The translations under genes were made by a program, and so were the position numbers. Source: Xenopus tropicalis (taxonomy: Eukaryota > Chordata > Amphibia > Anura > Pipidae). Taken from it: DNA of 64,000 nucleotides. Location: the NCBI RefSeq assembly GCF_000004195.4, contig NC_030678.2, forward strand, positions 153,923,547-153,987,546, in the 5' to 3' direction. Shown piece by piece: positions 1 through 10,640 of the stretch. Numbering within the stretch: position 1 is the stretch's first letter; the number at the start of each line of letters is the position of its first letter. The notes under the pieces were generated by a model that saw only the letters and a program-made list of their open reading frames with translations, was not told the DNA's origin and searched no databases.

Positions 1-402
1 TCCCATGCTGTCACTCTTCAGATGAGAGTCAAACAGAAGCACAACTTGCAATTGGCCACCTTAAATACCTTTTCTCATGATTGGACACACCTGCCTATGA
101 AGTTCAAGGCTTAAAAAGCTAATCCAACCAATTTGGTGTTGCCAGTAATCAGTATTGAGCAGTTATATGCATTCAAATTGGCAAAATAACCAGGGTACCC
201 AAATGTTTGCACAGCCAGTTTTTCATTTGATTCAATTTCATACAACTAAATACTGCTTCACTAAAAATCTTAGTTAAGAAAACACCCCAGTACTCAGATA
301 TTCCTGGGAAATGAAAGACATATCACTGTTATCTTTTTTGTTGAAAGTGGAGTCCATTATCATGCAGGCTGAAAGGGGCTCCCAAACTTTTTCATATGAC
401 TG
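1..402. mobile_element. Tc1/mariner-like transposon end (remnant, cut by window edge)
   Basis: The stretch reads as one terminal region of a decayed Tc1-type element. It ends in a terminus of the form CCCAAACTTTTTCATATGAC followed by TGTA, so the putative TA target is at 403-404. No transposase coding sequence remains in this part, and the rest lies outside the window. The family is assigned from recognition of the typical Tc1 terminal sequence, not from a search. It differs from the intact Tc1 element at 3832-5445. Confidence 0.55.
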
Positions 403-1102
403 TATGTATATATGTGGCAGTTAATGCCAATGTGCTGAGTATATTGAAATCAATTTCTGGTGATTTGTGGAGCCATGGTTACCAGGTGGAATGAACCTCC
501 AGTACACTACTGAAAGGTATAATGGGCTTTAATGTTTATTTAATACACTTCTCTTGTTCTGCGCCTTCTAGCGTATTTGTTGATTTGCAATTTCATCAGT
601 CTCATGCTTGAATTGCTGGAAATTTTCTACCTGAGAGCTCTTACATAGGGAGACGCATTAATTCCATCAAATAAAGTACTATTACTGCTTACACACACAG
701 AGGGCCATTCAAACCGACGGCATTACTTGACAAGGTAATTTTAAGTACTTAAACTTTAGGTGTGCCATAGCAACATGCCCAAAACTCATGCAACACAATC
801 AAGACATCTCTGGCTTATTATTTGTTTACTAAAATTGTCTGTCGCTCACAATGTGTGAGGGCAGACCGGATATATTATAAATTCACTCTGAAATGAGTCA
901 CATTAACAGCTCAGGAAAGGAGACAGGAATTTCAGACTTTCGGAAAATTCTATTCCGATTTATCATAATACAGTTATTGTTATTATTAGCTTTTATTTCT
1001 ATATCACGCTGTATTTTACAGACAAACTATTAAATCAATTCCCAAATCTATTAATACCTTTTTTTTATATTCCACTGCATTATAAGGCAAATATTTATTT
1101 AT
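403..1102. other. Intergenic sequence, nothing recognised
   Basis: AT-rich sequence without a convincing reading frame, RNA gene or clear repeat boundary. Confidence 0.5.
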
Positions 1103-1490
1103 TTAAAGAAGAGAAGAAAAGGTTGAAATCACTTGGGGGTAGCAAAGCTTTAGCACCCCCCCAGTAATTGTATTTACATACCTGATACCCCACAACAGTG
1201 CTCCTGTTAGCAGAAAACTGCACTGATTGTCTTCCTGCTGTGAAAGGGGAAAGCGGAACTAATAAAAAAGCCACATTATTTGCTTTACGGCGCATTCATC
1301 AGCCCTGGGGTAGCGAAGTAGGAGAAGAGGAGTGCTCTGTGGTGCTTGTTTAAAGAAGCCCTGGCTGGGGCAGTCTTCTGCTAACAGGAGCACCGGTCCT
1401 GGATATTAGGTAAGTAAATACAATCACTGAGGAGGGGAAGGCAAAACTTTTGGCAACCCACCGGTGCTTTTACCTTTTCTTCTCCTTTAA
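1103..1490. mobile_element. T2-type MITE
   Basis: The element is bounded by TTAA and begins TTAAAGAAGAGAAGAAAAGG. The right end is the approximate inverse, CCTTTTCTTCTCCTTTAA. Inside are two copies of a motif resembling GGTAAGTAAATACAAT in opposite orientation and a CACTTGGGGG hairpin, as in the element at 7016-7240. The TTAA target and TTAAAGGRR-like termini are those of Xenopus T2 MITEs (Kolobok superfamily). It is non-coding. Confidence 0.75.
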
Positions 1491-1744
1491 TTTTGTTTTA
1501 TGAGCCCTTACCCACAGGAGCGGACACTAATGCTAAATACAGAAAAAAGGTCTACTAGATTTTTAGCATTCAGCATTTGTCTCCAGTCCATGTATGTACA
1601 TAAAATTAAATTATGTAGCACTTGTTGGGATGTAACCTTACACAAAAACACTAGGGTCAAATGGGAAAACCACACAAACAACATGCAGAGTTGCACCAAA
1701 GACTACAAAGAAGTAATGCTAAACATACGCAAGTTAGTGATGCA

Positions 1745-1900
1745 AGGGTCGACAAGAAGTTGACCTGCACCCAACCCGTCCGTTCCCAACCCAGCAAACC
1801 ACCTCTATTTAAAGAACCGCATCTGCCCCACCCCATCTCTGACATCACAAAGGGGGTGGGTTGTGTAAATGTTGACCTGCACAACACACAGAAAAACCCA
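1745..1900. repeat. Dispersed repeat, copy 1 of 3
   Basis: The segment contains GACCTGCACCCAACCC, a short CTCTATTTA motif and a GGGGGTGGG stretch. Related sequence occurs at 10440-10640 and, inverted, at 42175-42480. The family is not named here. Confidence 0.45.
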
Positions 1901-3000
1901 GGGGTCCTGCAAATAACCAGCATCAGTGCTGTGGTATGAAATTTACCAGTAGCTTCCACATCTAATATTACTTTACTGTAGAGATCCCACCACCATCCCA
2001 CCATCTCTATGCACTGCAGTCACATGAAAATGAATATCCAGGAGCTCAAATATATCACACTGTCTTTCTTTGTAAAATTGGGCCCCTTAGGATAAAAATT
2101 TCCGCCAACACCTGAACAGTTAGGCCCATCTGTGTTTAGCATGCTGCTCTATCTATATACTGAAACCTAAAATGTCCCAATGTGTGTGTAAGTGGCAGTA
2201 TGAGATATTACAGTCATTCACTCAAGGACTCGAAACAGTTCAGGTGTTCAGCAAATCCACTAGTAGATGTCAGAATGAATAATACACTCTATAATCTAAA
2301 GCTTCTTGAGGGCAACTTGGACTTTTGAAGGTTCTTATGAACTGGAGTTAGGAGCCCCTGATCTAAATTTCTATCACATAAATATTAGCTCTTCTTCTAC
2401 CTCCCTAAGCATAAACCAATGCCTGTATTTTAAATTAATCAATTTTTTTCCCCAGTTGACAAGAAAAATAATTGCCTTTGCAGTTTGATATATTTTAAGT
2501 CAACAATTAAAAACCCACATTATTCTTTATCTTGTTGCTGCTGATAAAATATTGGAGGAAGACATAACAATCAGGCCTATTAAAATGTAATAATTATTTA
2601 TTCTACAGATCTGAATGGATCAAAGGCAGCTCAGAATGCAAGCCCCTATATTTATTTGTTCAAGGCTCTGTGCTCAGAATGTTAATCATGTGCTTTTCCA
2701 AACACACCTATTCCTTATGAAGGATAAAGCCATATGGGGTCATTTATCAAGCGCAGTGCAGGCTGCAAAGTGCAAAAAAAAACAGTCCACCATGTTCCCT
2801 GCACTTTGTGCCCTACCCTGCAAAAAAAATTGCCATAAAGACCTGCCCCCCAGATGAATACAGTGCTGTCTCTGCACTTTGCTGTATTCATGAGGTGAAC
2901 ATAGGTGTCCCACCTCCTTCCCCTCTTGCCACACCATACCTTGAAAGTCATTCAGAGGTTCCAATTAAGGTGCAAAGGCAGGCAGTAAGGACAGGGTTGT
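1901..3000. other. Intergenic sequence, little recognised
   Basis: There is no supported gene. Around 2738-3000, TCATTTATCAAG and repeated TGCACTTTG motifs suggest another decayed MITE, but I could not fix its ends. Confidence 0.4.
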
Positions 3001-3004
3001 CTAT

Positions 3005-3165
3005 TAGATTGTAAGCTCTTTTGGGCAGGGCCCTCTTCACCTCTTGTATTGGTTATTGATTGCTTTATATGTTACTCTGTATGTCCAATGTATGTAACCC
3101 ACCTATTGTACAGCACTGCGGAATATGTTGGCGCTTTATAAATAAATGTTAATAATAATAATAAT
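3005..3165 (+). repeat. SINE/LINE 3' tail with TAA microsatellite
   Basis: The segment starts near GATTGTAAGCTCTTTTGGGC, continues to GTTGGCGCTTTATAAATAAA and ends in a short (TAA)n run. This arrangement is common in frog genomes. A second, shorter copy of the tail is at 16380-16450. Whether it is a SINE or the 3' end of a LINE cannot be decided here. Confidence 0.6.
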
Positions 3166-3441
3166 TGTCTTGCACCCACCACTGTTTCACTCTGCAACTA
3201 GTCCTAGTCTAATCTGGCATTAGGTGCAAGACGTCGGATGCAAGTCCTTTTTAAATGACCACTAAGGAGCACTATTATGCCCCTAGTGCACTTGTATCCA
3301 TTGTCAAATATGTGCAAGTGAGGGAGTGCATAATAATAACCAAAAGTTGATCTTTTGAGTGTAAAAGGTAGTGGGGTAGCATAACTTTTCCTCTGGGTTT
3401 GGCCAAACACCAAGCTGAAACATAACCTAAATTTGCTATTA

Positions 3442-3780
3442 CAGGTATGGGATACGTTATCCGGAAAACCGGTATCCAGAAATACGAAATACGGAAAGCC
3501 TGTCTCCCATAGACTTCATTTTGATCAAAAAATTCAGATTCAGATTTTTAAAATTGATTTCCTTTTTCTCTGTAAAAATAAAACAGTGCTTTGTATTTGA
3601 TCCCAACTAAGATATAATTAATCCTTACTGAATGCAAAATAATCCTATTGGGTTTAATTAATGTTTATTTTTGTGATTTTTTTTGTAGACTTAATTTATG
3701 ATGATCCAAATTACAGAAAGACCCCTTATCCGGAATTCCCTTGGTCCTGAGCATTCTGTATAATGGGTCCCATAATTGTA
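3442..3780. mobile_element. MITE with TATGGGA/TTATCCGG termini (single-unit copy)
   Basis: The left end reads CAGGTATGGGATACGTTATC and the right end contains ACCCCTTATCCGGAATTCC and GGGTCCCATAATTGTA, giving imperfect inverted ends. The interior carries one copy of the GATCCCAACTAAGATATAAT unit. That unit is tandemly amplified in the relatives at 25736-26965 and 35838-36432. No coding capacity. Confidence 0.75.
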
Positions 3781-3831
3781 CAATTATCTTAAAAAGAAAT
3801 CAAATTGCCTGTAATTGAAAAGACAGAGGTA

Positions 3832-4041
3832 CAGTGGAGGAAATAATTATTTGACCCCTCACTGATTTTGTAAGTTTGTCCAATGACAAAGAAATGAAAA
3901 GTCTCAGAACAGTATCATTTCAATGGTAGGTTTATTTTAACAGTGGCAGATAGCACATCAAAAGGAAAATCGAAAAAATAACTTTAAATAAAAGATAGCA
4001 ACTGATTTGCATTTCATTGAGTGAAATAAGTTTTTGAACCC
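3832..4041. repeat. Tc1 terminal inverted repeat (transposase 3' side)
   Basis: 210 bp, starting CAGTGGAGGAAATAATTATT. It is the exact reverse complement of 5236-5445. After position 4041 the two sides diverge. Confidence 0.93.
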
Positions 4042-4057
4042 TCTAACAAAAAAAGAC

Positions 4058-5080
4058 TTAATACTTAGTGGAAAAACCCTTGTTTGCAAGCACAGAGGTC
4101 AAACGTTTCTTGTAATTGATGACCAAGTTTGCGCACATTTTAGGAGGAATGTTGGTCCACTCCTCTTTGCAGATCATCTCTAAATCCCTAAGGTTTCGAG
4201 GCTGTCTCTGTGCAACTCTGAGCTTGAGCTCCCTCCATAGGTTTTCTATTGGATTAAGGTCCGGAGACTGACTAGGCCACTCCATGACCTTAATGTGCTT
4301 CTTCTTGAGCCACTCCTTTGTTGCCTTTGCTGTATGTTTTGGGTCATTGTCTTGCTGGAACACCCATCCACGACCCATTTTCAGTTTCCTGGCAGAGGGA
4401 AGGAGGTTGTCGTTCAGGATTTCACGATACATGGCTCCGTCCATTTTCCCGTTAATGCGAATAAGTTGTCCTGTGCCCTTAGCAGAAAAACACCCCCAAA
4501 GCAAAATGTTTCCACCCCCATGCTTGACGGTGGGGACGGTGTTTTGGGGGTCATAGGCAGCATTTTTCTTCCTCCAAACACAGCGAGTTGAGTTAATGCC
4601 AAAGAGCTCTATTTTGGTCTCATCAGACCACAGCACCTTCTCCCAGTCACTCACAGAATCATTCAGGTGTTCATTGGCAAACTTCAGACGGGCCTGCACA
4701 TGTGCCTTCTTGAGCAGGGGGACCTTGCGAGCCCTGCAGGATTTTAATCCATTGCGGTGTAATGTGTTTCCAATGGTTTTCTTGGTGACTGTGGTCCCTG
4801 CTAATTTGAGGTCATTAACTAACTCCTCCCGTGTAGTTCTAGGATGCTTTTTCACCTTTCTCAGAATCATTGACACCCCACGAGGTGAGATCTTGCGTGG
4901 AGCCCCAGAGCGAGGTCGATTGATGGTCATTTTGTGCTCCTTCCATTTTCGAACAATCGCACTAACAGTTGTCACCTTCTCTCCCAGCTTCTTGCTAATG
5001 GTTTTGTAGCCCATTCCAGCCTTGTGCAGGTCTACAATTTTGTCTCTGACATCCTTGGACAGCTCTTTGGTCTTTCCCAT
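4058..5080 (-). CDS. Tc1-like transposase, intact
   Basis: This 340-residue cut-and-paste transposase would bind the element's terminal repeats and move it into TA sites. Residues 1-110 are the paired-like DNA-binding region with two helix-turn-helix units. Residues 54-57 read NRPR where relatives have the GRPR AT-hook motif. The catalytic domain has D153 (in [11 protein letters not shown]), D244 (in QQDNDPKHT) and E279 (in NPIENLW), a DD34E triad. A glycine-rich box [14 protein letters not shown] sits near 187-200. Length and catalytic positions match Sleeping Beauty-type transposases of 340 residues. The start follows a clean MGKTKE N-terminus, and the stop lies 16 bp inside the downstream inverted repeat boundary. 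There are no frameshifts or internal stops. It is transposon-encoded, not a host gene; whether it is expressed is unknown. Confidence 0.95.
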   Translation of the reverse strand: MGKTKELSKDVRDKIVDLHKAGMGYKTISKKLGEKVTTVSAIVRKWKEHKMTINRPRSGAPRKISPRGVSMILRKVKKHPRTTREELVNDLKLAGTTVTKKTIGNTLHRNGLKSCRARKVPLLKKAHVQARLKFANEHLNDSVSDWEKVLWSDETKIELFGINSTRCVWRKKNAAYDPQNTVPTVKHGGGNILLWGCFSAKGTGQLIRINGKMDGAMYREILNDNLLPSARKLKMGRGWVFQQDNDPKHTAKATKEWLKKKHIKVMEWPSQSPDLNPIENLWRELKLRVAQRQPRNLRDLEMICKEEWTNIPPKMCANLVINYKKRLTSVLANKGFSTKY

Positions 5081-5235
5081 GTTGGAGAGTTTGGAGTCTG
5101 CTTGATTGATTGATTCTGTGGACAGGTGTCTTTTATACAGGTGACTAGTTAAGACAGGTGTCCTTAATGAGGTTGACTAATTGAGTAGATGTGTCTAACC
5201 ACTCTGTGGGAGCCAGAACTCTTAATGGTTGGTAG

Positions 5236-5445
5236 GGGTTCAAAAACTTATTTCACTCAATGAAATGCAAATCAGTTGCTATCTTTTATTTAAAGTTATT
5301 TTTTCGATTTTCCTTTTGATGTGCTATCTGCCACTGTTAAAATAAACCTACCATTGAAATGATACTGTTCTGAGACTTTTCATTTCTTTGTCATTGGACA
5401 AACTTACAAAATCAGTGAGGGGTCAAATAATTATTTCCTCCACTG
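5236..5445. repeat. Tc1 terminal inverted repeat (transposase 5' side)
   Basis: 210 bp, reverse complement of 3832-4041, ending TTCCTCCACTG before the TA target. Between it and the transposase start (5080) lies a short leader of about 155 bp that probably holds the transposase promoter. Confidence 0.93.
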
Positions 5446-7015
5446 TAGAATAAAAGGAATATACTTCTCCTATACATATAACAACAAAATCTGATTTTCT
5501 TTTCCTTCTGCAAGAATTTATTTAACCATTTATTTTTTTTCCTCCTTTCAATCTATACCCGTAGCTTGCCTTTTTCTTTGCAATTACAACTTGAGAACTG
5601 CAAAGGCCTGAGGTTAAATATACATTTTGCCTTGGAGAAATTACATTGTAGATGTCACTTCTAAAAACACTGTTCTCCTGCCAGCCCTTCTCTACCCATT
5701 CAACAAACAGCTGGCTAGGCAGAAAGGTCATATGTCTGAAGATAACTTGATGTAAATACAGGAAGTACACGGGGACCAACCAACCAAAAAAGTAATGGAA
5801 AGCAATGTCTGAGAAGAAATTCCTGCCTTGGTGCGTCTTCATTGTTTCTTTATTGAAATGCAGTTCTTGATTTTTTTTTTTTGTTTAATTTTGAAATCTG
5901 GGGCTATATATATCCTTAGTTTCTCAGATGCCCTTAGCCATGTGACTTATGCTCCAATAAATGTCAGTCTCTCTTTACCGCTGTGCTGCAAGTTGGAGTG
6001 ATATGACCCCCCCCCCCTCCGTTTCTCCCCAGCAGCTGATCAGCAGAACAATGGGAAGGTAGCAAGGTAATAGCTCCCTGACACCTCTGCTAAAGGATTC
6101 AGCTGCCTGAACTATTAGAAGCTCCATGGGCTATTAGCACTGCTGGTACTGTCCTGAATTTTAGTGAGTGTGTAAACAGGCAAAACTGCAGATACTGCCT
6201 CCAAATAACTAGAGGTGACTTTAGTCATTTCTCTAATAGCCAAAACACATTGGAAAAACTGTCCCATGCAGCATTAGCCTGAATTAGCTTGAACAGTAAA
6301 GGATATATAGATATATATAGAGCTATAGACTGTCAATAGCTTTTATCGCCCATTGTTTGGCCACCTTAAGTCCCTGTCCTCCAGATAGTTACCACCAACA
6401 ACAGAAAACACTCTAAAAATCTTTTTTATTAGGTAGCTGGCTAAGGACTAGCATGTGCTTATCTTTAATCTTTTCATTAAAGGTAGAAGAATTTGGAACC
6501 CCCTTGCTTTTCCACCTTACACCTCCACACGTACATTCTATTACCAGATACTAAAATTACTGATTACTGAAATCAGTCTGTATCTGCCATGCCCAAATTT
6601 GTCACATTTGGTGTTACTGTTTAGTTACAATCCCAATATATAATAAACAGATATGAGCATGACTATACTATAATAGGCAAAGACCCATCCTTGTTTCCAC
6701 AATACAAGTGCTTCAGCTCTAGGGATGCTCTAGCGATTTAGTGAAAGCAGCAATCAAAAGGCTTGCAATAAATCTCCGGTTTACGAGCTGTTGAGTTCTT
6801 TCTGAGAATTTCTGTTTATTAGTTATTATGGTAAGAACCTACTGCACAGATGAACGGTATGGGATTCACTTTCATATACATGTTCCTCTCTCAAGCTATG
6901 GGTGCAAATATATTGCCAGGATCCTGTTGAAAGGCTAATTATATTACAATGAAACAAAAAATCTTTCTAACATATTTAATTCAACATTTACCAAACAAGA
7001 TACTTTACAGGTCGC
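5446..7015. other. Intergenic sequence, nothing recognised
   Basis: AT-rich sequence with a C-run at about 6006-6018 and a short TATA-rich tract near 6306-6322. No supported gene or RNA. Confidence 0.5.
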
Positions 7016-7240
7016 TTAAAGGAGAAGGAATAGTTAAAAATCACTGGGGAGGTACCAAAAGTTAGGCACCCCCAGTGATTGTATTTACTTACCTGATATC
7101 CCAGGCTGGAAGCAGTAAGAGAATTGCTCTGTGTTGCTCACTGAGAAGAATCCTGGGTCTGGGCACTTTTCTGCTAACAGGAGTACTAGCCTGGTGTATC
7201 AGGTAAGTAAATACAATTTTGTCTTTCCTTCTTCTTTATA
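7016..7240. mobile_element. T2-type MITE
   Basis: Begins TTAAAGGAGAAGGAATAG. Internally it has AAATCACTGGGGAGG paired with the inverted CCCCCAGTGATT and two GGTAAGTAAATACAAT-like motifs in opposite orientation. The right end, CCTTCTTCTTTATAGG, merges with the next element. Same family as 1103-1490. Confidence 0.75.
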
Positions 7241-7689
7241 GGAAAAGGAAAGTCATTTTGGCATTTTACTGCCAATAGATTTGCCACATTAGTGCCACCT
7301 AGAACAATATATTTATTCTGCAGAAAGCTTTACCATACCTGAGTAAAGAGCCCTAGAAGCTTTCTGATTGCAGCTGCCATTTTAGCTTGGTGTTCATAGC
7401 TTCCCGTTTGCAGTCTAGCCGTGAAAGCTCAGATCACACATACCAAGGGTGGGGGGAGTGAGATTTATGAATTCATATGGGAGGGGGGAGCAGGAGAGGG
7501 GAGAGAGAGGAGAGAACTGCAGACTCTGGCCCAGGAATTAAGGATTTTTCTGAGAGAGGAAGTCAGATACCCTAAGAACATGTTTACAAAAAAGGACTGA
7601 GTGCAGCAATAATGTAAGTGCTTATGGCTGTATTTACATAGACCTTTTTGATAAAGCTTATTTAGCTTTTACCTTTCCCTCTCCTTTAA
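7236..7689. mobile_element. T2-type MITE of a second subfamily
   Basis: Begins TTATAGGAAAAGGAAAGTC and ends CTTTCCCTCTCCTTTAA at a TTAA, giving inverted T2-like ends. The interior differs from the adjoining element and includes a purine-rich stretch at 7480-7520. It shares its left TTAA-like site with the MITE at 7016-7240, as if one inserted at the other's target. Confidence 0.65.
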
Positions 7690-7719
7690 AAGGGGCCTGT
7701 ATAATAAAAGTTCCTTTAA

Positions 7720-7960
7720 AACTAAACATGAAACCTAAATTCTTTTTTTATTAAAATGTCCATACCCGTTACAAATGTATTAAAAAATCTGAGCTGTCAA
7801 TCATATACTTTGCAAAGTTACTTTCACTTTCCATTTAGCACTTCCTAGAAATCACTGCACTCCTCACATTCCCCCTCCCTTCTCACCACCTATAACTGTG
7901 TAGTCTGTGATTGCAGACAGACTGAGGAGATGGAGCCTGAATGAGCACTAGGGGGGGAAC
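7720..7960. repeat. Dispersed repeat shared with 19630-19800
   Basis: Contains TACTTTCACTTTCCATTTAG followed by CACTTCCTAGAAATCACTGC and CTCCTCACATTCCCCCTCCC. A close relative lies at 19705-19770. No coding potential. Confidence 0.5.
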
Positions 7961-7994
7961 TAAAGCTGTACAAACTGTAAAAAGTGGTTACAGA

Positions 7995-8105
7995 CCCAGA
8001 CCCAGACTGGCAATCTGTGGATTCTAGCACATGCCAGAAGGGCTGCTGTAAAATAGAAATTTACTAATAAGTGGGCTGGTTGGGGGCTGTTTGGGCCTCT
8101 GCATA
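7995..8105 (+). repeat. Dispersed repeat, copy 1 of 3
   Basis: Includes AGACTGGCAATCTGTGGATT, then AGAAGGGCTGCTGTAA and GCTGTTTGGGCCTCTG. Inverted relatives are at 15110-15290 and 55790-55965, so it is a dispersed, probably DNA-transposon-derived repeat. Confidence 0.55.
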
Positions 8106-8645
8106 CTTGAAATGTCATGGCCTATTTTGAATCAGCTACTTTCCACCTGAGGGCATCTTCAACTGAAACACATTAATGCCATTCATATTTGCACCCCTAC
8201 ATGTTCCTAGCATTCATGGATTCTGCATGGAGCACCAAGCAGCTTACTCTTATATATCCTGCACAAGTGTGTGCACTAAGGCAGAGGAAGCCTGCGATTA
8301 TTGCCAGCCTAGATGTTGCTGTTATTCCAGGGTTTCTATAGCGGGTTGTGTCAATAGCCATGACGTGAGGCAATCCTGCAGGGACCCTCTGCTACAGGTG
8401 TCCTGCCAAGAAGGCCCTCTATCTTATCCTACATATTGGTGGAGCACTGGTACATTGGCATCTCCAAAAACTTCACTATCATTCTACATATTCAGAATCC
8501 TAGAGGAATTCCAGATGATCTCTGCCTAGAAAATTCTGCAAAATTCCATGCATGCCAACAAAGAACTAATGTTGTTAAAGCTAAACTCAGAAACAAATAT
8601 CATACCTGAGGATTGAACCCACCTATAAGGCTCTCTAATATGGGC

Positions 8646-8840
8646 TTAAAGGGGCAGTACACCCCTTTATTCAACACACATGCAATGAATAAGGGCTTGT
8701 ACTGAACATAATTTTTTTTCGTTATTAAAACAATAGGCAAAAAAGTATGTATCTCTTAAGCCAAACAGGGAAATTGAAGCTACTCCACATTTGGTCCTTG
8801 CGAGGTAGATAATTACAAGTATTACTCCCTCACTCCCTCC
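8646..8840. mobile_element. T2-like MITE fragment
   Basis: One clear end, TTAAAGGGGCAGTACACCCC, with a TTAA boundary. I could not identify the opposite end, so the right limit is approximate. Confidence 0.4.
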
Positions 8841-10009
8841 CCCCTTTATTGTGACATATTAAATGTGAATTCATATTATGTAAGTTTCTTATTTGACTTT
8901 TTAATGGTGTTGAATTCCCATAAATTAATAGATGTATGCCCTTTAGAACCTTATTTAACCATTGCATGTGTGTTTCTTTGTGTCGTTGTGTTGATGTATA
9001 TCATCCCTTCCTAGTTTGTGTACATGATCACATAAGGAAATTCAGTTCTGGGACCATACAATATGTGAGTACTGCTGAGTGCAACCTATTAATATGATGT
9101 TTTGTACTACAGACAAAAAGGAAGGATGCGATGAATCTAGGAACGGACAGCAGCCTTATGAACTGATAAATGTTTACTGAAAATGGCTCCATTTACCATG
9201 AGATTATTTAAAAGCAAATTTGACAGATGCCTAGAGAGGATATTTTGTCTTCTCTCTCTATTCAGTTAGGTACATGATGACCAATGTTAATAGTTTCAGG
9301 GAAGGGGGCCATGTTGGCCAAATTATACGAGATAGATGGCTATAGATGAGGACTAACATGAATGAATCCCAAATACTGAATCTAGACTGTTGCATTAACA
9401 TATTACATTAAGCAGCAAATTAGCTACTGAGCGTAACAACCATATTGTTGTGCACAAAATCCACTTCAATGGTGGGACTTGAATTGAATTGGTAATAATC
9501 TGCATATTGATGGTGTCAAACAGTATATTTTATGTAAAGACTGACATTTAAAAGAGATGATGGAATTATGCATAAGTTAGAAATTATATACAATGTTTGT
9601 CTGTAGAAGAAGCCAAATGGAGACTTACAACAAAATTGAAATGTCTGTGTGATATGGCTGTTATTAGGTATCTCAATGATCTTTTATATATAGAGCAATT
9701 TTTTATTAATCTTCGATGCTTGACTGTTTTTTTTTCAAGATCATGATTTTTTTAAGATATCTGCAAAAAACTTTATTCGTAAAAATTCAATCACAACAAA
9801 ATATTGCATTGTTCCATACATTTCACAAAGCTGGATGCTTAAAAAAGCTTGAATGTTGAAACCACCCATTCCATTGACAAGTTTGTCAGGTTTTAGCTAA
9901 TTTTCTCATCTAAATTTTTTTTAAAATTTCAATTGATAAAAATCAAAAATTCATTATTGCATTTTTTGCTATGATTTTCTCAAATTGTGGGAAAAAAACA
10001 CAATCTAGA
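8841..10009. other. Intergenic sequence, nothing recognised
   Basis: AT-rich sequence with no supported gene, RNA or repeat boundary. Confidence 0.5.
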
Positions 10010-10432
10010 ATGAATAGGCCCCGAGGAAGCTAATTTATCAAAATGTGGAAAAAAAAGCCAAAAGACTTGTACAACTCTTTCATGGTTATTTTCCGGGAAA
10101 GCTAGCTGAGTAAAGAAAAACCTGAATGAAATAGCAAAAATGACAATGTTTAATTGATTTTCAATGAGGCTGAAATAAATAAATATAATTTTTTGAGACT
10201 ATTCCCATTGATTTTTATAGGACCTCACCAGCTTTTACTTGCCAAGTATTTTTTGCGACTTTTCCCATTCTTTTCCTTTAATAATTTATTATTAAAGGTT
10301 TCAGAAAAAAATTAATTTATTATTAATTTATTATTTGAAGTTTCAGAAAATACTTGAGTGAGTTTTTGTGGTCTTTCTTGAATTGAAAAAAAACAATCAA
10401 GTTCAAAATTTGATAAATCTGCCCCTTAGACT
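10010..10432. mobile_element. Palindromic MITE-like element
   Basis: The left end, containing TAATTTATCAAAATGTGG, and the right end, containing CAAAATTTGATAAATCTGCC, are approximate inverted repeats. A TAGGCCCC start and a CCCCTTAG end resemble other frog MITEs with an AGGGGCAGATTTATCAA terminus. The interior is AT-rich and non-coding. Confidence 0.45.
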
Positions 10433-10439
10433 CAAGTGA

Positions 10440-10640
10440 TGTGCAGGTCAACCATATATCAACCCGCACCCAACCCTAACCCGCCCCTTCCCTGCCACCA
10501 GTCCGCAGCTTCACGTCTATTTATAGACCTGCCCAACCTTTGTTATCACTGAGGGGGTGGGGAGGGGCAGGCATGTGCCTATAAATAGACGCTGCCAGCA
10601 GTGACGGGCCAAGGCGATAGGTCGCCCTAGGCAACCTGGT
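10440..10640. repeat. Dispersed repeat, copy 2 of 3
   Basis: Contains ATGTGCAGGTCAACCATATA, CCCGCACCCAACCC, GTCTATTTATAGACCTGCCC and the inverted CCTATAAATAGACG. Related to 1745-1900 and 42175-42480. The GGGGGTGGGGAGGGG tract is part of the repeat. Confidence 0.5.

Larger units (their letters stand above)
3832..5445 (-). mobile_element. Complete Tc1/mariner transposon (1614 bp)
   Basis: The element lies between TA dinucleotides (3830-3831 and 5446-5447), the usual Tc1/mariner target duplication. Its two terminal inverted repeats (3832-4041 and 5236-5445) are 210 bp each and identical as far as I can align them by eye. Each repeat has an outer motif (GTGGAGGAAATAATTATTTG) and a related inner motif (GTGAAATAAGTTTTTGAACC). 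This is the IR/DR arrangement of Sleeping Beauty-like elements. Between them lies one intact transposase on the minus strand. Identical repeats plus an open frame indicate a young insertion. The termini recall the Passport-type Tc1 group, but that assignment is from memory. Confidence 0.95.

Noticed and set aside
4284..5009. Plus-strand frames of 90-137 codons opposite the transposase
   Set aside because: They are antisense shadows of the intact Tc1 transposase.
8176..8529. 117-codon cysteine-rich frame
   Set aside because: No family resemblance, no promoter or splice context, and repeat DNA on both sides. Probably chance.
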